Shown: piece by piece, positions 1-9,105 of the stretch | Layout: every line of letters starts with the position of its first letter | Position numbering within the stretch: the first letter of the stretch is position 1 | Assembly (NCBI GenBank): GCA_019828595.1 | Contig: JAHQRK010000004.1 | Location: 2,418,001-2,482,000 of the forward strand | Source: Aphanomyces cochlioides | Taxonomy: Eukaryota; Oomycota; Saprolegniomycetes; Saprolegniales; Verrucalvaceae | Reading direction: 5' to 3' | DNA length: 64,000 nt | Notes under the pieces: model-generated | What the model was told of the DNA's origin: nothing | The model's input: only the letters and a program-made list of their open reading frames with translations | Database searches by the model: none | Translations under genes and position numbers: made by a program

Positions 1-509
1 CTCTTATGTATGGCAAGAAGGACGTGCTCGAACTTCTCCACGACCGGTTTCATTTTGTTCACATGGATCAATTTACATTACCCCCGCGAGAAAAACCAAA
101 GCAAGTGTACAAATGGAAAGACTCGTTTGTGCTTGCAGCATACCATGGACAAGTTGACTCGCTTGCGTTTCTTCACAAAAACAACTTCAAACGCACGAGC
201 GACACGACTGCGTGGTTTGTTGCAGCAGCCAACGGGCATGTGGGCATTCTCAAGTACCTCCACAAGCATGGCCTCGAAGGCTGGCGCCACTCCGTTATGG
301 AAGAAGCTATCAAGCATGGGCAACTCGAAGTCGTTCAGTGGATATACGACAATCGACCAGACATGCAAACGTTGGCGGTTGTAAATCAAGGCCTCGGAGT
401 TGCACTGGAACATCGACAACTTGCGGTTGCCAAGTACCTCAATCGCGTATGGCATGGAAAGATGCACAGGTACGATGACTTGATGCTGCCGTGGAATGTA
501 TCAAGCTGA
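1..509 (+). CDS. Ankyrin-repeat protein, C-terminal part (5' end outside window)
   Basis: The reading frame is open from the left edge; the first ATG is at 6 and the stop is just before 510. It contains degenerate ankyrin units of the kind expanded in Saprolegniales, recognisable by repeated pieces such as 'AAYHGQVDSLAFLH', 'AAANGHVGILKYLHKHG' and 'AIKHGQLEVVQWIYD', each about 30 residues apart. Ankyrin repeats mediate protein-protein contacts, so no enzymatic role can be assigned. The true start lies upstream of the window, so length and any fused domain are unknown. The region ends without a transmembrane segment or signal. Confidence 0.75.
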   Translation, partial: LMYGKKDVLELLHDRFHFVHMDQFTLPPREKPKQVYKWKDSFVLAAYHGQVDSLAFLHKNNFKRTSDTTAWFVAAANGHVGILKYLHKHGLEGWRHSVMEEAIKHGQLEVVQWIYDNRPDMQTLAVVNQGLGVALEHRQLAVAKYLNRVWHGKMHRYDDLMLPWNVSS

Positions 510-675
510 GCCGTAGATATCTCTTCTCAAGTTCCTATCGAACGTGCCGCCTGAAAGAAGTTGCATGAACATCCATCTTCTGGGTATTTTAAATGAAATG
601 AATGATGGTCCAGCCTTTCTTTTTCTATTTTTAACTCATTTTGTTGATCCAACCGATGGTGTTTCCTGGACAGGC

Positions 676-2762
676 ATGAAGAAGAAACGGACAGCGGGAA
701 AGCCCGTTGTACGGCGCATACGCGACGAACTCAGCCGAAAAGCTGCAAAGGAAGGAGTGTGGTCAGTCAGCAATCAGCATCAAGTCGTCCAAGGACGAAC
801 GCAGTTGTTCCAGGCTCATTTGGAGATGAGTTTGAAGAAACATTTCAAACCAAGTTTACTACGCCTCGATGCTGCACCTGTTGAGAAAGACATCATCTAC
901 GAAAGCATTCGAGTTGATGCATCGCTCCAACTCTCCAAGCAACTGTACATGCTTGAGTTCGCCTTCCGTCGATTTGCATTTCGTTGGCGCAAGATTAAAT
1001 TGCACTCGGGGATACGCCTCTGGGCAGTACGATAATCATCACGACGACGATGTCATCTAGACTGTCTAGACGAATATCCAGCTTCTCAAGAAGCATATCT
1101 GTCACCAACGAATTCTTGCCCGGCATGCAACCAAAATTCAGCGATGCTTCCGTGCAAAACGGAACCGCGACGTTGAAGCCTCACAACGAGTATCACTCGC
1201 GGCACAACTTGAGACAATTATCCAAGAGCAAGCACGATTAAAGCAAAAACATTTCCAAGAAGTCCGTGCTGCAATACGGATTCAGGTGCTCTTGTCTTCG
1301 TGATAGGATGGCATTACAACTTGGTCGTAGTGTCACTGCCGAGGTTTTCTAGCACGAGTTATGTGGCACTCGTTATTGCGGCATCGACTTTTCAATGCGT
1401 TAAGTACTCTAAGCATACATCAGCTCTTTGGAAGTCTTGAAGAAGTCCAAGTGGCAGGCGGGCATTTCTACGCGACAACTGACGAAGACATTCAGGTCAT
1501 CCACGACGCCCATCACTGGCTCCACTCTCGTAAGAATGCCTCAATATTTCCCTGTCAAATGATTGCCTGCAGATGTTCTACCTTTCATGACAGCTCAGAG
1601 GCTGAACTGCATTGAACAAGTCGAAGCGATTGGGAATCGACGGGTAAGTCAAGGCGTGGTAAGACTGACGAAGCAACGACGCACGTACTGGTCAATGCTT
1701 GAAAACCACTTGGCCGAGATATCTCTCAAAGAAGCACGCAACATGCGCATCGCTGAGCGCAAAATGGAGAGGTTGCGTATTCGGCAAGCTCGCCATCATC
1801 GTCACGCTGATGAATTGAGGGGAGTACGCAATTTATTGTCTTGGCAAGAAGAACGACAACGTCAAGAACAGTCGGAGAGAGAGCTCATGGGGGAAGAAGA
1901 GATGTGGACTCGGCAGTACGATGTGAATTTTGCTCGATACGAATCTCGATTAAAGTCTGAGGCAATGAAGCGATCTATAGCTCTTTTGAGATCTTCAGTG
2001 AAGCAGCAACTTGATGAACTAGAAATGGCGAGGGAAGAAATCCGGCGAATGCGCCAAGAAGAGGAAATCCAACGACTTGCACTTTGTGTGGAACGGGCTA
2101 CCAAGTGTTGGATCTACCATATCGGGGTGTGGAGAACAATCGTCGTTGCATACCTTGCAAGCACCAAGACGATGCCGATTGCAGCCATAGATGTCATCTT
2201 CTGCATGTCTTCTTCAGCTTCAAGCTCATCTATTGTTCATCGTGTCACCAATGCAACAGAATTGAGGCAAGGATTGTGGGAAATATTTAGTCAAGACTAC
2301 GCGACCCCACTGTGTTTTAGGCGTCAAAGACATGTGCACCACCAGGTACTTCATCAACAAGGCTGTGTGATTCACCATTCGCACCAGGTGCGCCTAGTCG
2401 GTTCTGCAGTTGAATGCATGACAATACGTGTGGAGTCGTCTATGGTGAACGTCGTTTTAACCCGTTGCAATGGTGAGCTCGTATCAAATTTCAAGCTATC
2501 TTGTCCACTTCTCGCAGTGTTGTCAATGCTTGAGAGGAGTCGCGTCGCTTGGCTGCGACCCAAGAATATTTCCAAGTTGATGGAATGGATTGTTTCATGT
2601 GTCAAGTGGATATCACCACAGCGCGGATTGGTATTTATTCCTCCTATAGAGCTAGCGTCGCATAGCTATCCAAGCTCCTCCATCCCCATGCTTCAAGCTG
2701 TTGTGCAGAAAGGCGTCGACGACTTGCAACGCTTCTTCAGCATGAGCCAGGTTGTCAAATGA
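676..2762 (+). CDS. IQ-motif and coiled-coil protein, multi-exon
   Basis: A basic N-terminal exon starting at ATG 676 runs to 1026. A 43-nt GT-AG intron (1027-1069) then joins it to an exon containing a clear IQ (calmodulin-type) motif near 1126-1170, core 'ATKIQRCFRAKRNRD'. A charged helical stretch follows, ending at a second IQ-like start 'AAIRIQ' near 1275. Exon structure between 1280 and 1600 is not resolved; an intron with acceptor near 1572 gives an in-frame link to the long frame that continues to the stop at 2762. That frame carries a strong Glu/Arg/Gln coiled coil (about 1700-2090) and then a non-repetitive C-terminal half without a recognised domain. Such proteins are common in flagellated protists and often axonemal or centrosomal, but this is inference. 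A frame change near 2100-2290 may hide another intron. Confidence 0.5.
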
Positions 2763-2983
2763 AACTTGGCGCGCAATTCCAGAAAGTACAGATTAATGTA
2801 CGGTATATAAAATCTCACGGAATGTACATCAAGTCGTAGAGTTTTGATATTTTTATTTTATTAGTCTTCAATTTGTATCAAATTGAAACAGAAAGTATAA
2901 TCCGAAATTTTCGACGACTGGTCCACCCCCGCCGTACGTACGCTCATACATTACACAATATTCAAATCGGGCGATAAATTCAA

Positions 2984-5266
2984 ATGGACTCGTCAGGCAG
3001 TGGCAACGATGGGCGATCGGGTCCACGATCGGATCCGATTTGGGATCACTTTACTCGTGGAGAGCGCCACGGGATAAGCCGTGTGCGAGCTGCCAAGTGC
3101 AACTACTGTATTCGCCAATGGAAGTATGCTGACCTTTCCCAGATGAAGACCCATATCGCGACAGACTGCCCAGGCGAAGTTCCTGTGAAATTGAGGAGCT
3201 TGGGGCTTGTTGCGGATGGTATTGGTCCACCTATCAAACGAAGAAAGCGGGAGAAAGACAGTGATGCGTTGAAAAATGGAGATGGGGGGTCTATGTTGTC
3301 ACCCATGGGTCTCACGTCACTCATGATGCACCACCGTGATTCTCTCAAGGGGCCTCTTGCTAAGGGTAGAGGAGCGCTTGGTGGACAAAGCGACCCACTC
3401 GAGAAGATTTTGATGGTCAAGGCGTTCGTCTGCAATGACATTCCCATCGAAACGACCGATAACAAACATTTCCGCGAATGGCTCAAGGGTATCAACTCAT
3501 CGTATAAGCCAGTCTCGGGGGATGACCTCCGTACGCTTGTCGTCCAGCAATACGCAGCGGAGATGGCGAAACTCAAGGATATGGTGATTGGTGGCTTTCA
3601 TCGTATCACGTTGAATCCAACCGGCCGGCGTGATTCATCCAACCAACGCATCGTTCACATCAACTTGATTAACCAAAACCGTGTGAGTGTCATCTGGAAC
3701 ATAGTGTACTTCCCAAACGACGATGAATCACTCCAACGTCTTGGTAATGCAGTTTTGACCCCTGAGCTCATGACGATTTCCCCTGAACGATTTATTGCTG
3801 TCTGCACAGATGACGACACAGACCTCGTTCAAGCCGCAGAAGAAATTATCACAACTTACTCGTGGATCTTACCCATCCGATGCATGGCACAGCTCACAAA
3901 CCAGCTCCTTCGGGAATTGATGAAGATCCCAGACATCAACCACGTCTTCACCGTTGCTGGCTCAATCCTTTCGTACTTTCGTCAATGGCCGGAGGCGATG
4001 CAAATGCTGGAAAATATGGCAACACAAATGAACCGACCACGTTGCCGATTGCTTCAATTCTCAGCCACGAGTCTATCAGATTGCATTTTGTCGCTCTATT
4101 CGATTCAAGTCAATGAAGATGTGATTCGGCCGACGATCATTGAAGCATTTCGCTCAAACTGTGCATTCATGCCCTCGCCACAACTCGCCAATTTTATTAA
4201 CCGTCCTGAGTTTTGGAACAATCTGCGTGTCCTGCTTGTCCTCTTCCGCCCCATCAAGACCCTCTTTGATCTCTTTTCAACACACGATGTCACAATCGCT
4301 GATGCCTACGCTGGTTTTGTCTCGTTGAATGCCCTCCTTCTCAACCTCTGTCCAAATGAAGCGCCGTCTTCCCCCAACAAGCTTTCGACCAAGTTGTACG
4401 TACAAATGACTCCTTCAATCAACGAAGTGTGGGGCATTCTCGACAAGGACGGGCTCTACATCTTGGCGTACTTTTGCCACCCGCGTTACCACAAGCGCGG
4501 CCTCCATCGTCATTACTTTCCAAACATCCTCCGCACAGCTCTTACAATCTGGAGTAAGCGTCGCAAGTCGGAAGCTCAGGCGCGAACGCTCCGCATGGGC
4601 CTCCATGATCTCTGGGCTGGCGAAGGAGTCTACAGTGTGGCCAACTTCCTGTCAACTGGCGTGGAACCCCGCAGTTGGATTTCTGTGCTTCCCAACAGCG
4701 AACTGGTTGAATTGTGTTTGTTGCTCTTGGAAATTCAGCCTCTGTCGAATGGCCACACTAAGTACAATAAATGGCACACAAACGACCAAGCGCTTGCGAC
4801 TCATGTGTCGTCAGATTATGCTGAAACCTGCACGCGGCTGAAGTCTATGTATGAGGCACGTGATGCTCTTTCACTCGACTCAAATGCCATGTCATCAGGT
4901 CATCGTGTCAGTGATGTTCTCCAAAACATCGACAACTTTTCGGGTCAATGTGATGCTCTTGCCGGTGAAGACGATGGAAGTGTATCCTCATCTTCATCTG
5001 CTTATCTCGACGAAGCCACTCTCTCTGCGCATCTTGCAACCCTTGCGAAGGACTGGAGCATGACGCCAGCTGATGAATATGATCCATCCGCGAATTTGGA
5101 TCTGGCCGCTTCGTTCTCGTTCGACCTGCACAACGTCGACTTGCATCATATCTGGCGCTCATCTGTTACAGCAGACACGGCGCTCATCCCTTCCATGCCT
5201 GTCGCAAGCGCTGGCCAAGAGCAAGGCTTCAACATTGACGAGCTTGTCAGCGAGTACACCATGTGA
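2984..5266 (+). CDS. BED zinc-finger protein derived from a hAT-type transposase
   Basis: This is a single-exon frame of 760 residues starting at ATG 2984. The N-terminus has a BED-type finger: Cys39, Cys42, His57 and Cys62 (CX2C-X14-HX4C) with the aromatic residues usual before it. A basic linker with a nuclear-localisation-like KRRKREK stretch follows, then a region resembling the central part of hAT/DUF659-type transposases ('VKAFVCNDIPIETTDNKHF'). The usual hAT catalytic acidic context is not evident, and the C-terminal dimerisation block is replaced by a Ser/Asp-rich acidic tail. The frame is long and undamaged, lies among host genes, and has no terminal repeats that I can see. I therefore infer a domesticated, probably DNA-binding regulator rather than an active transposon. 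Confidence 0.6.
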   Translation: MDSSGSGNDGRSGPRSDPIWDHFTRGERHGISRVRAAKCNYCIRQWKYADLSQMKTHIATDCPGEVPVKLRSLGLVADGIGPPIKRRKREKDSDALKNGDGGSMLSPMGLTSLMMHHRDSLKGPLAKGRGALGGQSDPLEKILMVKAFVCNDIPIETTDNKHFREWLKGINSSYKPVSGDDLRTLVVQQYAAEMAKLKDMVIGGFHRITLNPTGRRDSSNQRIVHINLINQNRVSVIWNIVYFPNDDESLQRLGNAVLTPELMTISPERFIAVCTDDDTDLVQAAEEIITTYSWILPIRCMAQLTNQLLRELMKIPDINHVFTVAGSILSYFRQWPEAMQMLENMATQMNRPRCRLLQFSATSLSDCILSLYSIQVNEDVIRPTIIEAFRSNCAFMPSPQLANFINRPEFWNNLRVLLVLFRPIKTLFDLFSTHDVTIADAYAGFVSLNALLLNLCPNEAPSSPNKLSTKLYVQMTPSINEVWGILDKDGLYILAYFCHPRYHKRGLHRHYFPNILRTALTIWSKRRKSEAQARTLRMGLHDLWAGEGVYSVANFLSTGVEPRSWISVLPNSELVELCLLLLEIQPLSNGHTKYNKWHTNDQALATHVSSDYAETCTRLKSMYEARDALSLDSNAMSSGHRVSDVLQNIDNFSGQCDALAGEDDGSVSSSSSAYLDEATLSAHLATLAKDWSMTPADEYDPSANLDLAASFSFDLHNVDLHHIWRSSVTADTALIPSMPVASAGQEQGFNIDELVSEYTM

Positions 5267-5315
5267 ACGATTTTTGTCTCCTAAACCCCTCAAATTTATC
5301 TAAATCCCTACTTAG

Positions 5316-5336
5316 TAACCCCTGCACCCCCGAAAA
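5316..5336. promoter_or_regulatory. C-rich box TAACCCCTGCACCCCC upstream of the p24 gene
   Basis: A C-rich run with AACCCCT and AAACCCT-like repeats sits about 65 bp before the p24 start. The core TAACCCCTGCACCCCC recurs exactly at 21422-21437. Its function is unknown; it resembles telo-box promoter elements. Confidence 0.3.
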
Positions 5337-5399
5337 CCCTAACTAATTTTATCCGAATATAGCCGGATGAGTAATGAGAAGCTGGAAAGCTACAGACAA

Positions 5400-6350
5400 A
5401 TGCGACTTGCGGCCGGTGCGCTCGTTGCGCTGATTGCATCCGTCCTGGGGCAAGAGACCACTCTGGAAGCAACCACTCTTACAGTAACCACTCCTGAGCC
5501 AACTGCTACCCGAGAAACATTCGAGCCTGATCGTTACCAGCATGAACCTCCGGGTCAAACGCGACTCGCTAAAGTTGTAGACGACTTTGATCCTTACAAG
5601 ATCGCAAACGACGCCGCACATGCGATGGGACAAATGGGCAAAGAAGCGCCACCAAAGGACAAGCAAGAAGATGGAAAGTTGAGCCAATTTGACTTTGATC
5701 CATCTGAGGGATTGACATTCTTTGTCGAACCGCGCAACAAGATGTGTTTCTACGAAGATGTCAAGTCGTTGGGCGATACGGTCGGAGGAGCCTATATCGT
5801 GTCGACTGCCGCGTCGTCTATTGACGTCGATATCAAGGATCCATACATGAACACGATCTTTCAGCGATATGGTGATGCTGAAGGCACATACGAGGTGCAT
5901 CCAGACGTTACCGGGCTCTACGAAGTCTGCTTTACCAACAACGACCACGACGACAAGTTGGTCACGCATGTCACGCACACGCTGCAATCTCAGCACCCTG
6001 TCGAGAAAGGCAAGTCTCATATTTTATTGTGTCCTGACCTTAATGCGTCTTTGTAGAGCATGTGAGTATTCTAGCCAAGTATGCTTCCCACTTGGACATT
6101 CGTCTCGGCGAACTCGAGTCTGAACAGCGGCTGATGCAACTCCGCGTGGATCGCCACATGAAGAGTTAGTCGTCTCTCTTTTACTTCGTTCATAGCTGAC
6201 GATGTTATCGTAGCCGAGAAAAGCACGAACGATCGCGTTGCGCTTGCCGGTACAATCGAAAGCATTGTTTATGTGGCGCTCGTCCTCCTTCAAGTGTTTT
6301 ACATCAAGCGTCTCTTAGAAAACCCACGCCAAGTTCGGAGCTGGGCATAA
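5400..6350 (+). CDS. p24/TMED family cargo receptor (EMP24/GP25L/GOLD)
   Basis: There are three exons: 5400-6009, 6057-6164 and 6214-6350, giving 284 residues. The first intron (6010-6056) has a GC-AG boundary with donor GCAAGT; the second is GT-AG. The protein starts with a hydrophobic signal peptide ('MRLAAGALVALIASVLG'), then a Thr-rich linker. The GOLD domain follows with its two conserved cysteines ('KMCFYEDV' and 'YEVCFTN'), then a coiled coil ('LGELESEQRLMQLRVDRH'), and a single C-terminal transmembrane helix with a short cytosolic tail. This is the standard p24 layout; family members cycle between ER and Golgi in COPI/COPII vesicles. ATG 5367 is an alternative start but would place 11 polar residues before the signal. 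The gene ends 6 bp before the stop of the convergent TatD gene. Confidence 0.88.
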
Positions 6351-6356
6351 AGTCAA

Positions 6357-7518
6357 TTATGGAAAGAACACTCTTGCTGTCGTTTCGTAAACTGTATCGG
6401 CAACGTCCGCAACGTCCATGCCGTGGATCGCACTCACGACTTCAAGAACTTGTCTGTAATGACATCAGGAGATGGAAGAACAAAGGATTCACGTACATCA
6501 TGGCGCAAGGCTCATTGCGTCCTTTGACGCCAACACCAGCGGCAAATTTTTCAGGCTTCTTTGTGTCAAAGTGTGTCTTGACATGGGCATAGCTCGCGTG
6601 CGTCGGCCGAATATCGCACCATGGCGCATCTGCAACACAGAAAGGTGTGGGTCCAGCGTGGAAGGATGCAACGAACCAGTTTCAAGCATGAGGCGATCAA
6701 TCGGAATGGATTTGACAACGTCATGACTCTCTTGACTCTTAAGAGAGCATCCGTTGATGCCAATGAAAAGACCGAGATCCAGTAGTTGCTTGGCTTCTTC
6801 AATTGAACCTGTGAAGGAGTGCACGACGCCATCCCGGAAATCGTCTCGATGACGCGAGACGATATCTACGAAGTTGTTGAGGATAGAGAAGATAAGGGGG
6901 AGACTTACCATAGAAATCGCTGCCCGTGTTGCGGTTGTGAAGGAAGAGCGGGAGACGCGACGTTCTCGCGAGCTCAAATTGGCGCGCAAAGTACGTTTGT
7001 TGCGTCTTTTGATCGCAAAACTCCAATCGGTCATAATCGAGGCCAAATTCTCCCACGGCAACAACCTGTTGCAGAACCTAAGATGCTCTAGAGAGTAAAG
7101 TCTACCTTGCCGTCAGATTTTCCATCTTGAATCACATCGTGCAAGCCTTGCATGTACTTGTCGGGATCATCATCAAATTCATTGCATCGCGTGGGATGGA
7201 CCTATTCAAACATGCATGATATTTCGGCATGGAGAGGATTGATTGCATACGCCGACAGTGCAGTGTAGCTTTTCATGCTGGCGTGCCAATGCCAACGCTT
7301 CCTTGCTTTCCGAGAGAGACCCACCCGTGACAATTATCTTGTTGACATGGTTGCCAAATGCGCGCTCCAGCATGTGCTCAAAATCGTTCTGCTTCATGTC
7401 ATACAACCAAGTCAAGAAGATGGCATACTGCATGCTTTTGCTTGCCTCGATAGAGGCCCACGAACATAGGATCGGTCAAATTGGCGCCAATGTCTATCAG
7501 TCGAAGCGGTCGCACCAT
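6357..7518 (-). CDS. TatD-family metal-dependent deoxyribonuclease
   Basis: Seven exons can be placed on the minus strand: 7518-7429, 7388-7251, 7201-7106, 7065-6909, 6865-6677, 6629-6497 and 6453-6357. All junctions keep frame and give 299 residues, the usual length. TatD signatures appear in order: '[13 protein letters not shown]' at the N-terminus, 'IIVTGGS', 'GVHPTRC', '[10 protein letters not shown]', 'PLFLHNR', 'VVHSFTG' and 'MLETDAPW'. These provide the His, Glu and Asp metal ligands of the TIM-barrel hydrolase fold. TatD enzymes are 3'-5' exonucleases or endonucleases, linked in several eukaryotes to DNA degradation in cell death and to repair. Introns are 40-49 nt. The gene diverges from the SAM-TIR-ARM gene across only 63 bp. 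Confidence 0.92.
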
Positions 7519-7581
7519 TGTCAATCCTGCAAATTCGAAAATGACCAACTTCGATCGAAGCGAAGTCAAACCGTTTCAAAA
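7519..7581. promoter_or_regulatory. 63-bp bidirectional promoter, TatD / SAM-TIR-ARM
   Basis: The two start codons (7518 on minus, 7582 on plus) are separated by 63 bp, which must carry both 5' leaders and start sites. No TATA box is evident. Co-regulation is an inference from the shared interval. Confidence 0.6.
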
Positions 7582-9021
7582 ATGGGCGCGGCTGCATCGT
7601 TGCAGTCGCTCGGAGCTCAGGAAATTGCCATGCACGTCGAGCAACTTGGAGATGCGTACAAGGACTACGCTGACTGCTTTGTGAAGAATGGCGTCGACGG
7701 CGCTATCTTGTCTCAGTTGCACGAGAACGATATTGACTCGCTCCTTGTCGATCTTGGCATCACAAGCAGCGTCCATCGCAAACTGCTTGGACTTCACCTT
7801 GGCAAATTCAAACTCATTCCACGACCAGCATCAAAGCGACGGCCGCTCCCAAGGACCCTTCCAACGCATGTCACTCAGCCGCCGTCGATTCTCCTGGGTA
7901 AACTGTTTGCATTCCAAGGCGTCCATTTGATCGACCCCGATGATCTCTCATCTGTCATTGAAAAGATTTGCTACGTCGCTGGACCTTCGCAATGCGATGG
8001 AGAAACGACATACGACTGCTTTGTCAACTATCGCGTCGCGACGGAGAAGGTTGTCGCCGAGAAACTTTACTTGCACCTTCAGACACATCAATTGCATCCG
8101 TTCTTGGATCGCTTTAGTCTCAAGAATGGCGAGCCTTGGAGGGAAGGTTTCATTCGAGGTCTAACACAAAGCCGCATATTTGTCGCTCTTGTGTCGCAAG
8201 CAGGCCTCGCCAAGTGTCGAGATGATTCAGTGGACCATGGAGTCGACAATCTGCTCCTGGAATACGAAGTAGCGCTAACCATGGCAGAGGCTGATCCATC
8301 ATTTGTGATTTTACCCGTGTACGTCGCTGCGACCGTTGCGGGCGGAGGATTTATCAAGTTCCAAGACTTTGCATCAGACATTTATTCACCAACAGTTCAT
8401 CCAAAAGAAGATACACAAAATGGCTTGGTGGATCAAACCAATCGCACCTGCGGTGGAATTGGGACGCTGCATTCCCATCGGCACGTTCTCAGTGACGACG
8501 CCACAGACGTGAACCGAAAGATCAGTCTCTCGGAATCATCGAGTGCAAATGTACCTGAGCTGCTCCGCGAAGCTCTCCACCTCAATAAATCGGCTCTTGA
8601 AATGTTATTTGGTTTGGCCCAGCGCTCCAAGCACGCGGCCAAGATCGTCGCAGCAGGTGGAGTGACAGTCATGTTTGATATACTTGCCAGCGACGGAGCT
8701 GTTGAGGTTAAAGACGTCGCTGCTGCTGTTTTGTCCTTGCTGGCGCGATCTCTCGAAAAGGCGGGAAGACAAGCAACAAGCGACAATGTCTGGGAATTGT
8801 TTGTGGCAGATCGAACGCAAGACGTGTTGCTGACAATCTTGTCTAGTGATTCAGATATCCAGAAGCACTATGTCGTCATGGGACTTGTCCACGTTGCCAA
8901 TTGTGATGCCTCAGTGAATGCACGTCTTCTCCAATCGAAAGATCTTGTCGCTTGCTTGCACCACCTCGCCGAGACAGGACCTGCCGTCCTTCGTGGTGCC
9001 TGTCTTGAGCTGCTTCAATGA
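7582..9021 (+). CDS. SAM-TIR-ARM protein, predicted NAD+ hydrolase
   Basis: The open frame extends upstream of 7582, but that part overlaps TatD exon 1, so ATG 7582 (MGAAAS) is chosen, giving 479 residues. Residues about 8-70 form a SAM domain (pattern with 'NGVDGAILSQLHENDI' and 'LGITSSVHRKLL'). Residues about 140-285 form a TIR domain beginning 'YDCFVNYR', with 'HPFLDRFSLKNGEPW' (BB-loop region) and 'SRIFVALVS'. Glu227 in 'NLLLEYEVAL' aligns with the catalytic glutamate of NAD-cleaving TIRs such as SARM1. The C-terminal third (about 330-479) looks like armadillo/HEAT helices ('AAKIVAAGGVTVMFDIL'). SARM1 uses the same three modules in the order ARM-SAM-TIR, so this is a permuted arrangement. 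The MGAAAS start could be N-myristoylated. NADase activity is inferred, not shown. Confidence 0.8.
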   Translation: MGAAASLQSLGAQEIAMHVEQLGDAYKDYADCFVKNGVDGAILSQLHENDIDSLLVDLGITSSVHRKLLGLHLGKFKLIPRPASKRRPLPRTLPTHVTQPPSILLGKLFAFQGVHLIDPDDLSSVIEKICYVAGPSQCDGETTYDCFVNYRVATEKVVAEKLYLHLQTHQLHPFLDRFSLKNGEPWREGFIRGLTQSRIFVALVSQAGLAKCRDDSVDHGVDNLLLEYEVALTMAEADPSFVILPVYVAATVAGGGFIKFQDFASDIYSPTVHPKEDTQNGLVDQTNRTCGGIGTLHSHRHVLSDDATDVNRKISLSESSSANVPELLREALHLNKSALEMLFGLAQRSKHAAKIVAAGGVTVMFDILASDGAVEVKDVAAAVLSLLARSLEKAGRQATSDNVWELFVADRTQDVLLTILSSDSDIQKHYVVMGLVHVANCDASVNARLLQSKDLVACLHHLAETGPAVLRGACLELLQ

Positions 9022-9027
9022 ATCTAA

Positions 9028-9064
9028 TATTTATCCGGATTTTGTTATCAACCGGATAAGGATA
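9028..9064. promoter_or_regulatory. Inverted TTATCCGG / CCGGATAA pair upstream of RecQ
   Basis: The octamer TTATCCGG and its complement CCGGATAA flank a short AT-rich spacer just after the SAM-TIR-ARM stop and about 50 bp before the RecQ start. Related ATCCGGA copies occur in other intergenic regions (near 5350, 13075-13125 and 19667). This may be a transcription-factor site. Confidence 0.35.
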
Positions 9065-9105
9065 TTCTTTCAAAGTTTGGCGCCATTTTTAGAGAAGTTC
9101 ACACG

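Noticed and set aside
7243..7581. N-terminal extension of the SAM-TIR-ARM frame
   Set aside because: This part is antisense to TatD exons 1-2, which are strongly conserved; ATG 7582 directly precedes the SAM domain.
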